DNA of 64,000 bases from contig DVFW01000028.1 in the NCBI GenBank assembly GCA_018713055.1, positions 1 to 64,000 on the forward strand. Reading direction: 5' to 3'. The notes beneath the pieces are model-generated. The model had not been told where the DNA came from and ran no database searches. It saw only the letters and a list, made by a program, of their open reading frames with translations. A program made the translations under genes and the position numbers. Shown piece after piece: positions 27,065 to 35,801 of this stretch. The stretch comes from Scatavimonas merdigallinarum. Lineage in GTDB: Bacteria; Bacillota; Clostridia; Oscillospirales; Acutalibacteraceae. Positions within the stretch are counted from its first letter, which is position 1. Each line of letters starts with the position of its first letter.

Positions 27065-27436
27065 ATGAGCGGACATAGAATTGACCGCACGGCAGAGGAT
27101 ATAAAGCGTGAGCTTACGGCAATCCTGCGTGAGCTGAAGGATCCACGGCTAAGTGGCACCATGCTCAGCATTGTGCGTGTGGAGCTTACAAATGATTTGT
27201 CGTTTTGCAAGGTGTACGTCAGCGCAATGGAGGGTCCTGATGCGGCCAGGGAGGCGGTTAAGGGGCTGAAGTCGGCAAGCGGCTATATCCGCCGTGCACT
27301 GGGCCTTCGGGTAAGGCTTAGGCATGTGCCAACACTACTGTTTGGCGCGACGGACTCAATTGCGTACAGTGCAAATATTTCCAAAATACTCAACGAGCTT
27401 GACAAAAAGGATGAACAGGATGATCACACTGAATAA
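27065..27436 (+). CDS. rbfA: 30S ribosome-binding factor RbfA
   Basis: This 123-residue KH-fold factor for 16S rRNA 5' end maturation has RIDRTAEDIKRELTAILREL and LRHVPTLLFGATDSIAYSANIS. AAAGGGA lies ahead of the ATG. It overlaps nrnA by 17 bases. Confidence 0.95.
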   Translation: MSGHRIDRTAEDIKRELTAILRELKDPRLSGTMLSIVRVELTNDLSFCKVYVSAMEGPDAAREAVKGLKSASGYIRRALGLRVRLRHVPTLLFGATDSIAYSANISKILNELDKKDEQDDHTE

Positions 27437-28391
27437 GGCGGCGCTCTTACTCAAACAGATGGATGCGGTTATAATCTTAACGCACCAGTATCCGGACGGC
27501 GACACACTGGGCAGCGGCTTTGCGCTTTGCAGGCTGCTGCGCGCCATGGGAAAAAAAGCCAATGTGCTGGTTTGTGGCGATCTTCCTCTAAAATTTGCCT
27601 ATATGGCAAGGGGGCTTTCCTGCCAGCCGTTTGAGGGCGGCCATGTGGTTAGTGTAGATGTTGCCGACGAAGCGTTGCTGGGGGAAAACAGAGGGCAGTT
27701 TTCCGGGCGTGTGGAGCTGTGTATTGACCATCATGCTTCCAATAAAGCCTTTGCAAAGTATATTTATGTGGACAGTACTGCGGCGGCAACAGCGGAAATT
27801 ATTTACCAGCTGGCCCAGTTACTGGGAGTAGAAATCGACCAGGAAACGGCAGATTGTATTTTTACAGGGATTGCGACCGATACCGGTTGTTTTCGTTATG
27901 CAAACACTACGCCCAGAACGCACCATATAGCTGCGCAAATGATGGAACGTGGCGCTCGTGCGGCAGATATTAACCGTGTGATGTTCGATACAAAATCCAG
28001 GCGGCGCATACGGATAGAAAAGAGCGTGCTGGAAACAATGGAATTTTATGCCCAGGGCCGGTGCGCGGTTGTTTGCATTACCAACCAGATGATGACAGAC
28101 AGCGGTGCGACAGAAGATGAAACGGAAGGGCTTTCCTCCCTGCCCAGACAGGTGGAGGGCGTGTGTATTGGAATTACGGTCAAGCAAAAAGAGGACGGCG
28201 GCTATAAAATATCGGTACGTACGACCCAAGGCTATAACGCCGGCACGCTTTGTGCACAGTTTGGCGGCGGCGGCCATCAGGCGGCGGCCGGATGTTCAAT
28301 GACAGGCACGCTTGCGCAGGTGAAGGAGCAAATCGTACAGGCGGCCTGTAAAATGCTGGAAAACCATGCACTGAAACAACCCGAAGAATAA
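27420..28391 (+). CDS. nrnA: DHH-family phosphoesterase (NrnA-type oligoribonuclease/pAp phosphatase)
   Basis: The 323-residue protein has an N-terminal DHH domain (ILTHQYPDGDTLGSGFALC, VSVDVADEALLG, CIDHHASNKAFA) and a C-terminal DHHA1 domain with FGGGGHQAAAGC. It degrades short RNAs, pAp or linear dinucleotides. I chose the ATG at 27420, where AAAAGG lies 9 bases upstream; an ATG at 27411 is too close to that site. truB and ribF, which often follow in this operon, are absent: a terminator stands immediately after. Confidence 0.93.
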   Translation: MITLNKAALLLKQMDAVIILTHQYPDGDTLGSGFALCRLLRAMGKKANVLVCGDLPLKFAYMARGLSCQPFEGGHVVSVDVADEALLGENRGQFSGRVELCIDHHASNKAFAKYIYVDSTAAATAEIIYQLAQLLGVEIDQETADCIFTGIATDTGCFRYANTTPRTHHIAAQMMERGARAADINRVMFDTKSRRRIRIEKSVLETMEFYAQGRCAVVCITNQMMTDSGATEDETEGLSSLPRQVEGVCIGITVKQKEDGGYKISVRTTQGYNAGTLCAQFGGGGHQAAAGCSMTGTLAQVKEQIVQAACKMLENHALKQPEE

Positions 28392-28397
28392 AATACT

Positions 28398-28430
28398 GCC
28401 GGGAGCGCTTTATGCAGCTCCCGGCTTTTT
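28398..28430 (+). terminator. Terminator of the nusA-nrnA operon
   Basis: A 9-bp stem GCCGGGAGC / GCTCCCGGC is followed by TTTTT, seven bases after the nrnA stop. Confidence 0.9.
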
Positions 28431-28455
28431 CTGTTTCATTCTTATGGGGTTTGTT

Positions 28456-28523
28456 CTGAAGAGATCTTATTGAAAGATATGTAAACGTAGAGAAACCCGG
28501 CAAATAAGATACACAGTCCTGTA
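28456..28523 (-). repeat. Dispersed repeat, copy A
   Basis: On the minus strand this reads TTTATA-N14-TCTTATTTGCCGGGTTT, then ACGTTTACAT. Seventeen bases are identical to copy C (48456-48523), and flanking stretches are also similar. It lies just after the 3' end of the minus-strand acyltransferase gene. Boundaries are approximate. Confidence 0.6.
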
Positions 28524-28563
28524 TAAAGAACAGGTAAAAAGGGACGCAGTCAGCCCCTTTATT

Positions 28564-29613
28564 TTAAAACAACCATTTGTTTAAAACGGTATGATCCATT
28601 TTTACAAGGAGAAAACCAGCCAATGATGTCAACAGCACAGTTAAAAGAAACAGCAATGTTGTGGAAACCGTCTGACCGGGAAGCATTGCCTCTGACAAAA
28701 AGAGAATAACGGACATGGCCAACGGATGGGAATAAAACATAAAGTTTGCAATGCCTCTTGCATAGTGCGCCGTTTTTTCCCTGACTGTAAACGGGTGCTG
28801 CAACAAAAACAGCATGACAAACAACAAAAGCGCATATAACCCAAAGGTAATAATCACATTTTTCTGCATGCCCAAAACGGTCACCAGCATAATTTCCGCT
28901 AGAAATAAAACGACGCTTATAACCAGCCCCATCGTAAGCCGTTTTCCCCTTATTTTTCTGCAGGCTGCATCCAGTGCATAACCCAGCATATAAAACGGCA
29001 GGCCCATCAGGACAACGCGCCGAATGATTTCGAACTGCGGCAAATTAATGATCTGCTGCACCACGGGAATCTGTTCTCCGATGGCATAATAGGAACAGCC
29101 CAGGCACCCCAGCGCATAGAGGGCCAGTGAAAAACAAAAAAGCAGCCTGAGTTGCTTAATCTTATAAAAAAGCGTTACGACAAATAAGCAAAAAAACAAT
29201 GCCGGGAAAAACCAGAGATGGTATTCTGAACCAAAAATGAAATAATTTTTTACACAAGTTAAGATCCAGTCTAACAGCGATCCGTTGCTTGCAAAAACAA
29301 CTAGTAATTTCTTCAGAAAATAAATGGCGCTCCACGCCGAATAAATGGTCAAAAGGTGCAAGAACGTTTTTTTAAACACGGTTTTTCCCGCCCTGAGCGC
29401 ACGTATGTAATAATAGCCCGACGTACAAAAGAAAAACGGGACTGCAATTCTGGGAAAAACATCATTTATAAAGAAAGTCAGCGCATCGCTTATACCAGAT
29501 AGCGGATGTGTATGGATTGACACCACCATCACCGCGCACACAAGCCGAAAAAGATCAATCGAACAGTTCCTTTGCGTATTTAAAGTTTTTATAACCATAC
29601 CGTTGCCACCCAT
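28564..29613 (-). CDS. Acyltransferase 3 family membrane protein
   Basis: This 349-residue protein has about ten hydrophobic segments and the Acyl_transf_3 N-terminal signature: NCSIDLFRLVCAVMVVSIHTHPL, where the His is the usual functional residue, and VPFFFCTSGYYY. Members O-acylate cell-surface sugars or peptidoglycan, or form the membrane half of VanT-type racemases; no racemase domain is present here. AAAGGAG stands 7 bases before the ATG. pdxK-like gene upstream ends 21 bases before it, suggesting co-transcription. Confidence 0.85.
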   Translation of the reverse strand: MGGNGMVIKTLNTQRNCSIDLFRLVCAVMVVSIHTHPLSGISDALTFFINDVFPRIAVPFFFCTSGYYYIRALRAGKTVFKKTFLHLLTIYSAWSAIYFLKKLLVVFASNGSLLDWILTCVKNYFIFGSEYHLWFFPALFFCLFVVTLFYKIKQLRLLFCFSLALYALGCLGCSYYAIGEQIPVVQQIINLPQFEIIRRVVLMGLPFYMLGYALDAACRKIRGKRLTMGLVISVVLFLAEIMLVTVLGMQKNVIITFGLYALLLFVMLFLLQHPFTVREKTAHYARGIANFMFYSHPLAMSVILFLSEAMLPGQTVSTTLLFLLTVLLTSLAGFLLVKMDHTVLNKWLF

Positions 29614-29634
29614 ATCTGACTCCTTTTGTTACTT

Positions 29635-30471
29635 TTATAATTCCTTTAAAAACGGTTCAAAACAGATTCCGTCTTGCGGGGGGACTGCAAGTTTTTCTGA
29701 AAGCAAGGTTGCTTTTGCAATAAACCGCCCCGCTTTGATGACAGATTCCCGAAATTCCACGCCGTTTACAGCGTCTGCCGCAATAATGGAAGAAAAAACA
29801 TCGCCCGTTCCGGCGCGCTCTTTTCCAACTTTCAGGCCGCTTACCGTGCAAAAGCTGACGGCGCCGTGATCTTTTTCATACAAAAAGTTGGTTAGCTCTT
29901 CTTCGCGGGATATTCCTGTAATGACGACCTTTTTTGCGCCCGTTTTGCACAGCTGCTTTGCCATTTTCGTCAGTTTTTCTCTGCTGTATGTGCCTTTTTC
30001 AAAGGGCGTGTCTGTCAGAAAGCAGGCTTCTGTTAAATTAGGGGTAAGAATGTCGGCATACCCGATCAAATTTTTCATGTTCCTGCACATTTGCCGGGTA
30101 TAGGTGGAGTACAGTTTTCCGTTATCGCCCATGATGGGGTCAATAATAATTTCGGTCTGTTCGGTGCAAAACTGCGAAAAAAAACGCTCTACAATCCCCA
30201 TTTGTTTTTCCGACCCTAAAAAGCCCGTATAAATTCCGTCGAAAGTAAGCCCGAGCTTTTTCCATTTGGAAAAATACAGCTCCATTTTGTCTGTATAGTC
30301 GTCAAAAAAGTAGTCTGCATACCCTGTATGATTCGAAAAAACCGCCGTCGGCATGGCGCAGCATTGTATGCCCATTGCCGAAACGATCGGCAGGGAAACT
30401 GTTATGGAGCATCTTCCAAAGCCTGAAAAATCGTTAATTACAGCCATTCTTTTTTGTCTGTTTCTCGTCAC
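29635..30471 (-). CDS. Pyridoxal/pyridoxamine kinase
   Basis: This 278-residue ribokinase-like enzyme phosphorylates B6 vitamers. It begins MAVINDFSGFGRCSITVSLP after an eight-residue leader. It has DPIMGDNGKLY, LTPNLTEACFLTD and the GTGD catalytic motif in ERAGTGDVFSS. The start is taken as the GTG at 30471, which has GAAGGA upstream; the ATG eight codons later lacks a site. It lies downstream of the glycogen genes on the same strand, separated by a strong hairpin. Confidence 0.9.
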   Translation of the reverse strand: MTRNRQKRMAVINDFSGFGRCSITVSLPIVSAMGIQCCAMPTAVFSNHTGYADYFFDDYTDKMELYFSKWKKLGLTFDGIYTGFLGSEKQMGIVERFFSQFCTEQTEIIIDPIMGDNGKLYSTYTRQMCRNMKNLIGYADILTPNLTEACFLTDTPFEKGTYSREKLTKMAKQLCKTGAKKVVITGISREEELTNFLYEKDHGAVSFCTVSGLKVGKERAGTGDVFSSIIAADAVNGVEFRESVIKAGRFIAKATLLSEKLAVPPQDGICFEPFLKEL

Positions 30472-30500
30472 CGGCCAATCATCCTTCCCCTAACACGTTT

Positions 30501-30532
30501 ATGGTATTGCAGCAAACCCGCTGCAATACCAT
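30501..30532 (-). terminator. Hairpin between amylase and pyridoxal kinase genes
   Basis: A perfect 13-bp stem ATGGTATTGCAGC / GCTGCAATACCAT has an AAACCC loop. In the minus direction no T-run follows, so it may stabilise the upstream mRNA 3' end rather than terminate fully. Confidence 0.55.
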
Positions 30533-30535
30533 GTT

Positions 30536-32398
30536 TTATATTTCCACAAACGCGCACGAAAGTGCAGGAATCCAAAGTTTTCCGTCGGTAATCTGCGTCC
30601 CCAACAGTGCTCTGCCGTGAGCATATCCCGGCGGGATGTCGATTGTTATATCCTGAAAACCTGCGTTAAACGCGCAAAACAGCGCGGTCTGGTTATCATG
30701 GCGCACATACGATATATGTCTACCGCTTGAAAATGCGTTGACAATATCTCCTTCTTTAAGCGCAGAGCATACTTTTCTGAGCTTTCCAAGCTGCTTGTAC
30801 CAGCTCAAAAGTTCCTGGTTTTCGTTTCCCCAAGGAAAACAGGCGCGGTTAAACGGGTCCCGATATCCCTGCATGCCCACCTCGTCTCCATAATAGATGC
30901 ATGGGACGCCCGGAAGCGTATACAGCATACCTGCCGCTACTTTCATGAGCTTAATTCCGCGTTCATATTGCTGCTGTGTCAGTCTGGTATTTGCCTGCCA
31001 CTGTCTGTCCCTGCCGTTTAACGGCTCGCCCGCCAGCACGGTCAGTGCACGTTCTGTGTCGTGCGTGCTCAACAGGTTCATCAAAACGTTGAGTATCGGC
31101 TTGGGATAGTTCTCCACAATACATAAAATGCGCTCCATCATATCCCTGCCGTCAGCTCCGCGCAGAAAATCAAGAATTGCCGCTCGAAATGGGTAGTTCA
31201 TTACGCTGTCAAGTTGGTTTCCCAGCAAAAACGCCCTTCTGTGGCCATAACTTTCCTTATTGGAAGCATCCTCCCAGACCTCGCCGAGCACAAGGCCTTC
31301 CGGGTCTTCTTCTTTTACCGCGCGGCGAAGATTTTCCAAAAATGTGTCCGGCAGCTCGTCGGCCACGTCCAGCCGCCATCCGCTGTTGCCGTTTTTCATC
31401 CACTTTCTTACAATCCCGTTTTCGCCATTGATATACTCGTTAAATTGCGGGTCGGTTTCGTTTACCTCCGGCAGTGTGTAAAAGCCCCACCAAGAATTGT
31501 ACTGATTTGGCCACTGGCTGAAATGGTACCAGCTGTAATAGGGCGACTCCTGACTGTTGTACGCCCCCACGCTGTTATACCGTCCCTTACGGTTAAAATA
31601 GACGCTGTCGCTGCCGGTATGGCTGAACACGCCGTCGTTGATTACATGGATACCACGTTTTCTTGCTTCGCTGCAAAGTGTTTGAAAATCTTCCTCCGTA
31701 CCCAGCAATGGGTCAATTTTGCTGTAGTCGGCCGTGTCGTACCTGTGGTTGGAATATGCTTCAAATATGGGGTTGAGATAAATACAGGTAACGCCCAGCT
31801 CTTCTAAATAATCGAGTTTTTGCGTAATCCCCTGCAAATCGCCCATAAAGAAGTCCGAGTTTGTAATTTCCCCTTGCGCGTTTGGCCACCACTGGGGCCC
31901 TTCCTGCCAGTTTTCATGAATTGTCCTGTCTTGGGGGATGTTTTCTTTTTTATTGCCCGAATAGCAAAACCTGTCGGGAAAAATCTGGTACATGACGCCG
32001 CCAACGGGCCATTTGGGTGTCTGGAAGCCCTTTTTGTAGCAGGTAATTTGCCAGGAGGCGCCGGTGCTGCGGCAGATTTCGCTCTTCTTTTCCGGCCCTG
32101 CGGGATTGACATACCGTTCCCCTTCGTTGGTTTGCAGGCGGAATCCATGCCAGTAAAGGCCAATTTTTTCTGTTGTGTAGTGGCATTCCCACACTTCAAA
32201 GCCCTCGCTGTAAATTCCGCACCAGAACATATTGCAATAGGTCCAATCCCCGTCAAAGTCATGCTTAATATTCAGCTCTGCTTTTGAGCAGCCCAGGCTG
32301 CGCGGAAGGATGATCTTAAAATGGATGCGGGTATTTTCTTCCACCGCGCCCATGGGGCTGCGGTAAAAGCTGTTTCTTGAATCGTATGGAACGTTCAT
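30536..32398 (-). CDS. GH13-family alpha-glucan hydrolase (neopullulanase/maltogenic amylase-like)
   Basis: The enzyme (620 residues, no signal peptide) is expected to act on intracellular alpha-1,4/1,6-glucans. An N-terminal carbohydrate-binding beta domain (about residues 1-115) leads into the TIM barrel, with VMYQIFPDRF and YLNPIFEAYSNHRYDTADY. The catalytic regions are VINDGVFSH, GWRLDVADE (nucleophile Asp near 340), GEVWED (acid/base Glu near 372) and LLSTHDTERAL. A C-terminal beta domain ends the protein. AAAGGG precedes the ATG. It follows glgP by 67 bases, which fits joint breakdown of glycogen or imported maltodextrin. Confidence 0.92.
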   Translation of the reverse strand: MNVPYDSRNSFYRSPMGAVEENTRIHFKIILPRSLGCSKAELNIKHDFDGDWTYCNMFWCGIYSEGFEVWECHYTTEKIGLYWHGFRLQTNEGERYVNPAGPEKKSEICRSTGASWQITCYKKGFQTPKWPVGGVMYQIFPDRFCYSGNKKENIPQDRTIHENWQEGPQWWPNAQGEITNSDFFMGDLQGITQKLDYLEELGVTCIYLNPIFEAYSNHRYDTADYSKIDPLLGTEEDFQTLCSEARKRGIHVINDGVFSHTGSDSVYFNRKGRYNSVGAYNSQESPYYSWYHFSQWPNQYNSWWGFYTLPEVNETDPQFNEYINGENGIVRKWMKNGNSGWRLDVADELPDTFLENLRRAVKEEDPEGLVLGEVWEDASNKESYGHRRAFLLGNQLDSVMNYPFRAAILDFLRGADGRDMMERILCIVENYPKPILNVLMNLLSTHDTERALTVLAGEPLNGRDRQWQANTRLTQQQYERGIKLMKVAAGMLYTLPGVPCIYYGDEVGMQGYRDPFNRACFPWGNENQELLSWYKQLGKLRKVCSALKEGDIVNAFSSGRHISYVRHDNQTALFCAFNAGFQDITIDIPPGYAHGRALLGTQITDGKLWIPALSCAFVEI

Positions 32399-32465
32399 CT
32401 GCTCAACCCTTTCGGTGTTTTAAACTGCAAGCCCGGCAATACGGGTTGCTGCGCTGTGTTTTTCC

Positions 32466-34865
32466 CTACTCCTCTGCGGGGGATAAATTCCAGATATTAC
32501 AGGCATAATCGCGAATTGCTCTGTCTGCAGAAAAAATGCCCGACTTTGCAATATTGACAAGCGACATGCTGTTCCATTTTTGTGCGTCTTTATATATCTG
32601 TGAAGCTTTTTTCTGCGCCATGGAATAGTCTGCAAAATCTGCCAGTACCATATACGGGTCTGTGTTGATCAAAGAATTGGAAACCGGGGTAAAGCGCGTG
32701 GTGTTGATTTCATCCACCGCTTTTTTAATTTCATAGTTATTATGGTAATAAACGGAGGGATGATAGCCGGCTTTTTTCATATTTTCAACTTCCGGCGTTG
32801 TCATGCCGAACAGAAACATGTTTTCCTTACCCACTGCGTCGTGGATTTCAACATTGGCGCCGTCAAGCGTACCAATTGTAAGGGCGCCGTTGATCATAAA
32901 CTTCATATTGCCCGTACCAGAGGCTTCTGTCCCGGCAAGGGAAATCTGTTCGCTGATCTCTGCCGCCGGCATAAGTTTTTCAGCTACGGTTACTTTGTAA
33001 TCTTCCAGATATACAACGGACAGCTTTTGATTGACCGCTGGATCATGGTTGATTTTATTTCCCAGTGCGACAATAAACTGGATAATTTGTTTTGCAAAAT
33101 AGTAGCCTGGTGCGGCTTTCGCACCAAAAATATAGGTTTTGGGAACAAAATCTGCGTTTGGGTTTTCACGGAGCCACTGATAGGTGGAAAGAATATGCAG
33201 CGCGTTGAGAAGCTGGCGTTTGTACTCATGCAAGCGCTTGACCTGTACGTCGAAAATAGAGTCCGGATTAACCGTAACGCCGTTGTTGTCCTTTATATAT
33301 TTTGCCATTTTTATTTTGTTTTCACGCTTGATTTTCCCCAGCTGCTCCAGCACGCGCGCGTCGTCTTTATAAGCCATAAGTTTTTCAAGCTGCCGGGCGT
33401 CGTTTACATAAGCGTCCCCTATAAGCTCTGTAACCAGTTTTGCAAGGCCTGGGTTTGACTGGTTGAGCCAGCGGCGGTGCGCAATACCGTTTGTAACGTT
33501 TGTAAATTTCTGCGGCATGACCGTGTAAAAATCGTGAAAAACATGTTCTTTTAAGATATTACTGTGCAGTGCGGACACACCGTTGACGCTAAAGCTTGCC
33601 ATAACAGCCAGATTTGCCATGCGTACAATGCCGTCGTTTAAAATAGCCATCCTGCCCACCTTGTAGCCGTCAACACCCATATTATGCAGCTGTGCACAAA
33701 AGCGCTTATTCAGCTCGTCTATAATCTGGTAAATTCTGGGTAGTTTCTGGCGGAACATATCTTCGCTCCAGCATTCCAGCGCTTCGCGCATGACCGTATG
33801 GTTTGTATATGCCACCGTGCGCGTTACAATATCCCATGCCTTGTCCCAGCTGTAGCCGCATTCGTCCAGCATAATGCGCATCAGCTCAGGGACAGCCAGA
33901 ACGGGATGCGTGTCGTTGAGATGAATGGAAACCAGATCCGGTAAATTATCCAGCGAGCCGTTATCACGCAAATGCCGTCTTATAATGTCCTGTATCGTTG
34001 CAGATACAAGGAAATACTGCTGGTTTAAGCGCAGGCTTTTCCCCTCTGTGTGATTGTCGCCGGGATAAAGAACCTTGGTAATGGTTTCCGCCATGGCGTT
34101 TTGCTCCATGGCCCGTATATATTCGCCGTCGTTAAACAGCTGCATATCAAAATCCTCAGACTTTGCCGACCACAGGCGCAAACGGCTGAGTCCCCGGCCG
34201 TCCTTGCCGGAAACATACATATCATGCGGAATGGCCAGCACGCTGTTTGCGCCGGTAAGCTCTACATTATGATAGCCGTCGCGCCAGCTTTCAGATACTT
34301 TTCCGTTAAAACGCACCTCTACTGCTTTTTCGGGCTGGGAATGCAGCCATACAGAACCGCCGGGCAGCCAGAAATCAGGCAGTTCTGTCTGCCAGCCGTC
34401 TATCAGCTTCTGGTTGAAAATTCCGTATTCATACCGCAGCGAATATCCCATAGAAGGGTATGCCTGTGTGGCAAGTCCATCCAGGAAGCAGGCCGCCAGC
34501 CTGCCCAGGCCGCCGTTTCCAAGCCCGGCGTCGGGTTCCTGCTCATATACATTTTCCAATTTTATTCCAAACTTTGAAAGTGCACCGGCAACAGTCTGCT
34601 CCAAATTTAAATTATACAGGTTGTTTTTCAAAGAACGTCCCATGAGAAATTCCATACACAGATAATAGACCTTCTTTTTACCCTGCTCCACAGACCGTTT
34701 TGCAAAATCTGCGTATCCACGGCTGAGCAGGTCGCGTACGACCAGGGCAACCGCCTTGTAGAAGTGTTCATCTGTAGCCTCTGCAGGCGTAACGCCAAAA
34801 TTGTGGGAGAGTTTGGATTCTATTTTTTCCCGCATCTGCTCCACCGTAAAATTGTAGTTTACCAT
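32466..34865 (-). CDS. glgP: Glycogen/maltodextrin phosphorylase
   Basis: This 799-residue GT35 enzyme releases glucose 1-phosphate from alpha-1,4-glucans. The N-terminus includes VYYLCMEFLMGRSL and EPDAGLGNGGLGRLAACF. Near the C-terminus the pyridoxal-phosphate Lys lies in EASGTGNMKFMINGALTIGT (about residue 655), followed by LDGANVEI. The length is normal for bacterial phosphorylases. AGGAGGAAGAGG stands upstream of the ATG. It is transcribed from the promoter at 34960-34988, with the GH13 gene downstream. Confidence 0.97.
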   Translation of the reverse strand: MVNYNFTVEQMREKIESKLSHNFGVTPAEATDEHFYKAVALVVRDLLSRGYADFAKRSVEQGKKKVYYLCMEFLMGRSLKNNLYNLNLEQTVAGALSKFGIKLENVYEQEPDAGLGNGGLGRLAACFLDGLATQAYPSMGYSLRYEYGIFNQKLIDGWQTELPDFWLPGGSVWLHSQPEKAVEVRFNGKVSESWRDGYHNVELTGANSVLAIPHDMYVSGKDGRGLSRLRLWSAKSEDFDMQLFNDGEYIRAMEQNAMAETITKVLYPGDNHTEGKSLRLNQQYFLVSATIQDIIRRHLRDNGSLDNLPDLVSIHLNDTHPVLAVPELMRIMLDECGYSWDKAWDIVTRTVAYTNHTVMREALECWSEDMFRQKLPRIYQIIDELNKRFCAQLHNMGVDGYKVGRMAILNDGIVRMANLAVMASFSVNGVSALHSNILKEHVFHDFYTVMPQKFTNVTNGIAHRRWLNQSNPGLAKLVTELIGDAYVNDARQLEKLMAYKDDARVLEQLGKIKRENKIKMAKYIKDNNGVTVNPDSIFDVQVKRLHEYKRQLLNALHILSTYQWLRENPNADFVPKTYIFGAKAAPGYYFAKQIIQFIVALGNKINHDPAVNQKLSVVYLEDYKVTVAEKLMPAAEISEQISLAGTEASGTGNMKFMINGALTIGTLDGANVEIHDAVGKENMFLFGMTTPEVENMKKAGYHPSVYYHNNYEIKKAVDEINTTRFTPVSNSLINTDPYMVLADFADYSMAQKKASQIYKDAQKWNSMSLVNIAKSGIFSADRAIRDYACNIWNLSPAEE

Positions 34866-34959
34866 AAAAATACCTCTTCCTCCTGAAACTTTTTCAGAAA
34901 AATATGGAAATCACAATATGCCGCCGGCCTTCTTCCAATTATAGCCGGACGATTTGTTT

Positions 34960-34988
34960 ATTATACTATAAAAACCGCGCCTTTTCAA
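34960..34988 (-). promoter_or_regulatory. SigA-type promoter of glgP
   Basis: On the minus strand TTGAAA (34983-34988) and a perfect TATAAT (34960-34965) have a 17-base spacer. Confidence 0.7.
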
Positions 34989-35109
34989 TAAAAATGTGGC
35001 TTTTTGCAGCAACTTTCCACAGTCTGGAAAAAGCGTTTTTCTCTTCTGCATTTTAACCTTACCCTTAAAGCGGAAAATATAAATTCATATAGGAATTTAA
35101 CAAAATCCC

Positions 35110-35138
35110 TTTAAACTTCCGTATATATATATTATAAT
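35110..35138 (+). promoter_or_regulatory. Probable promoter of zapA
   Basis: TTTAAA (35110-35115) and TATAAT (35133-35138) have a 17-base spacer made largely of TA repeats. Confidence 0.55.
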
Positions 35139-35204
35139 AACACTGTATACGCAAGTCTTACCTGTTTGCAGGCCGTGCGAAACAGACAAGAAAGGGTGGA
35201 AACA

Positions 35205-35801
35205 ATGGGTGAAAAGAATAAGATAAAATTTAAGATCAACGGCTCTGAATTTTTGATCAGTGCGGAAGAAGATAAGGAATATATTGTTAAAATCAGCAAA
35301 ATGGTGGATAAAAGAATTCAGTCGCTTGCAAACGAAAACACAAATCTTTCAACCTCTATGGCAACCGTTTTGGCCGCGCTGAATTATTGCGACGAACTGG
35401 AAAAGCAGAAAAAAATAACGGCTGAACTGTTAAGGAAAAACGACGAGCTGGAAGCCGCCGCCCAAAAGGCGAAGGACGACCTGCAAAGCTTTTCTGTGGA
35501 AAACGAGCAGCTGAAGGAAGAAAAGAAAGGGCTACACGCCCGCATTGAATCGCTTAAGGCGCAGTTGCAGCAGACAAGGCAGCGGCCGCAGCACACCGCG
35601 CAGGGGCATGGAAAGCCTTTTTATCAAAAAGGCACGGGCGCGCAGGCTGCTGTAAAGGAAACATCGGCACAGCGTACCGGCCAAAACCCGATGAAGATTA
35701 ATTATCAGGAAAACGATAAAATTAGCGAGCAGTACCGCAGGGAGGATTTTTCAGACCCAGCCACAGAAGACGAAATGCTCAGCTTTTTTGACAACAGATG
35801 A
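35205..35801 (+). CDS. zapA: Cell division protein ZapA with long C-terminal extension
   Basis: The N-terminal 85 residues are a ZapA domain (KIKFKINGSEFLISAEEDKEYI, VDKRIQSLANENTNLSTSMATVLAALNYCDELEKQ) that bundles FtsZ filaments. A coiled coil (about 65-125) and a polar tail of about 70 residues make it 198 residues, roughly twice a minimal ZapA. AAAGGGTGG lies before the ATG at 35205; an in-frame start 39 bases upstream lacks a site. It overlaps the U32 peptidase gene by four bases. Confidence 0.9.
   Translation: MGEKNKIKFKINGSEFLISAEEDKEYIVKISKMVDKRIQSLANENTNLSTSMATVLAALNYCDELEKQKKITAELLRKNDELEAAAQKAKDDLQSFSVENEQLKEEKKGLHARIESLKAQLQQTRQRPQHTAQGHGKPFYQKGTGAQAAVKETSAQRTGQNPMKINYQENDKISEQYRREDFSDPATEDEMLSFFDNR

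Larger units (their letters stand above)
34866..35204. other. Divergent intergenic region glgP / zapA
   Basis: 339 bases with two back-to-back promoters: glgP at 34960-34988 (minus) and zapA at 35110-35138 (plus). In the glgP leader CCGGC / GCCGG (34923-34949) can form a short hairpin. No gene is seen. Confidence 0.75.
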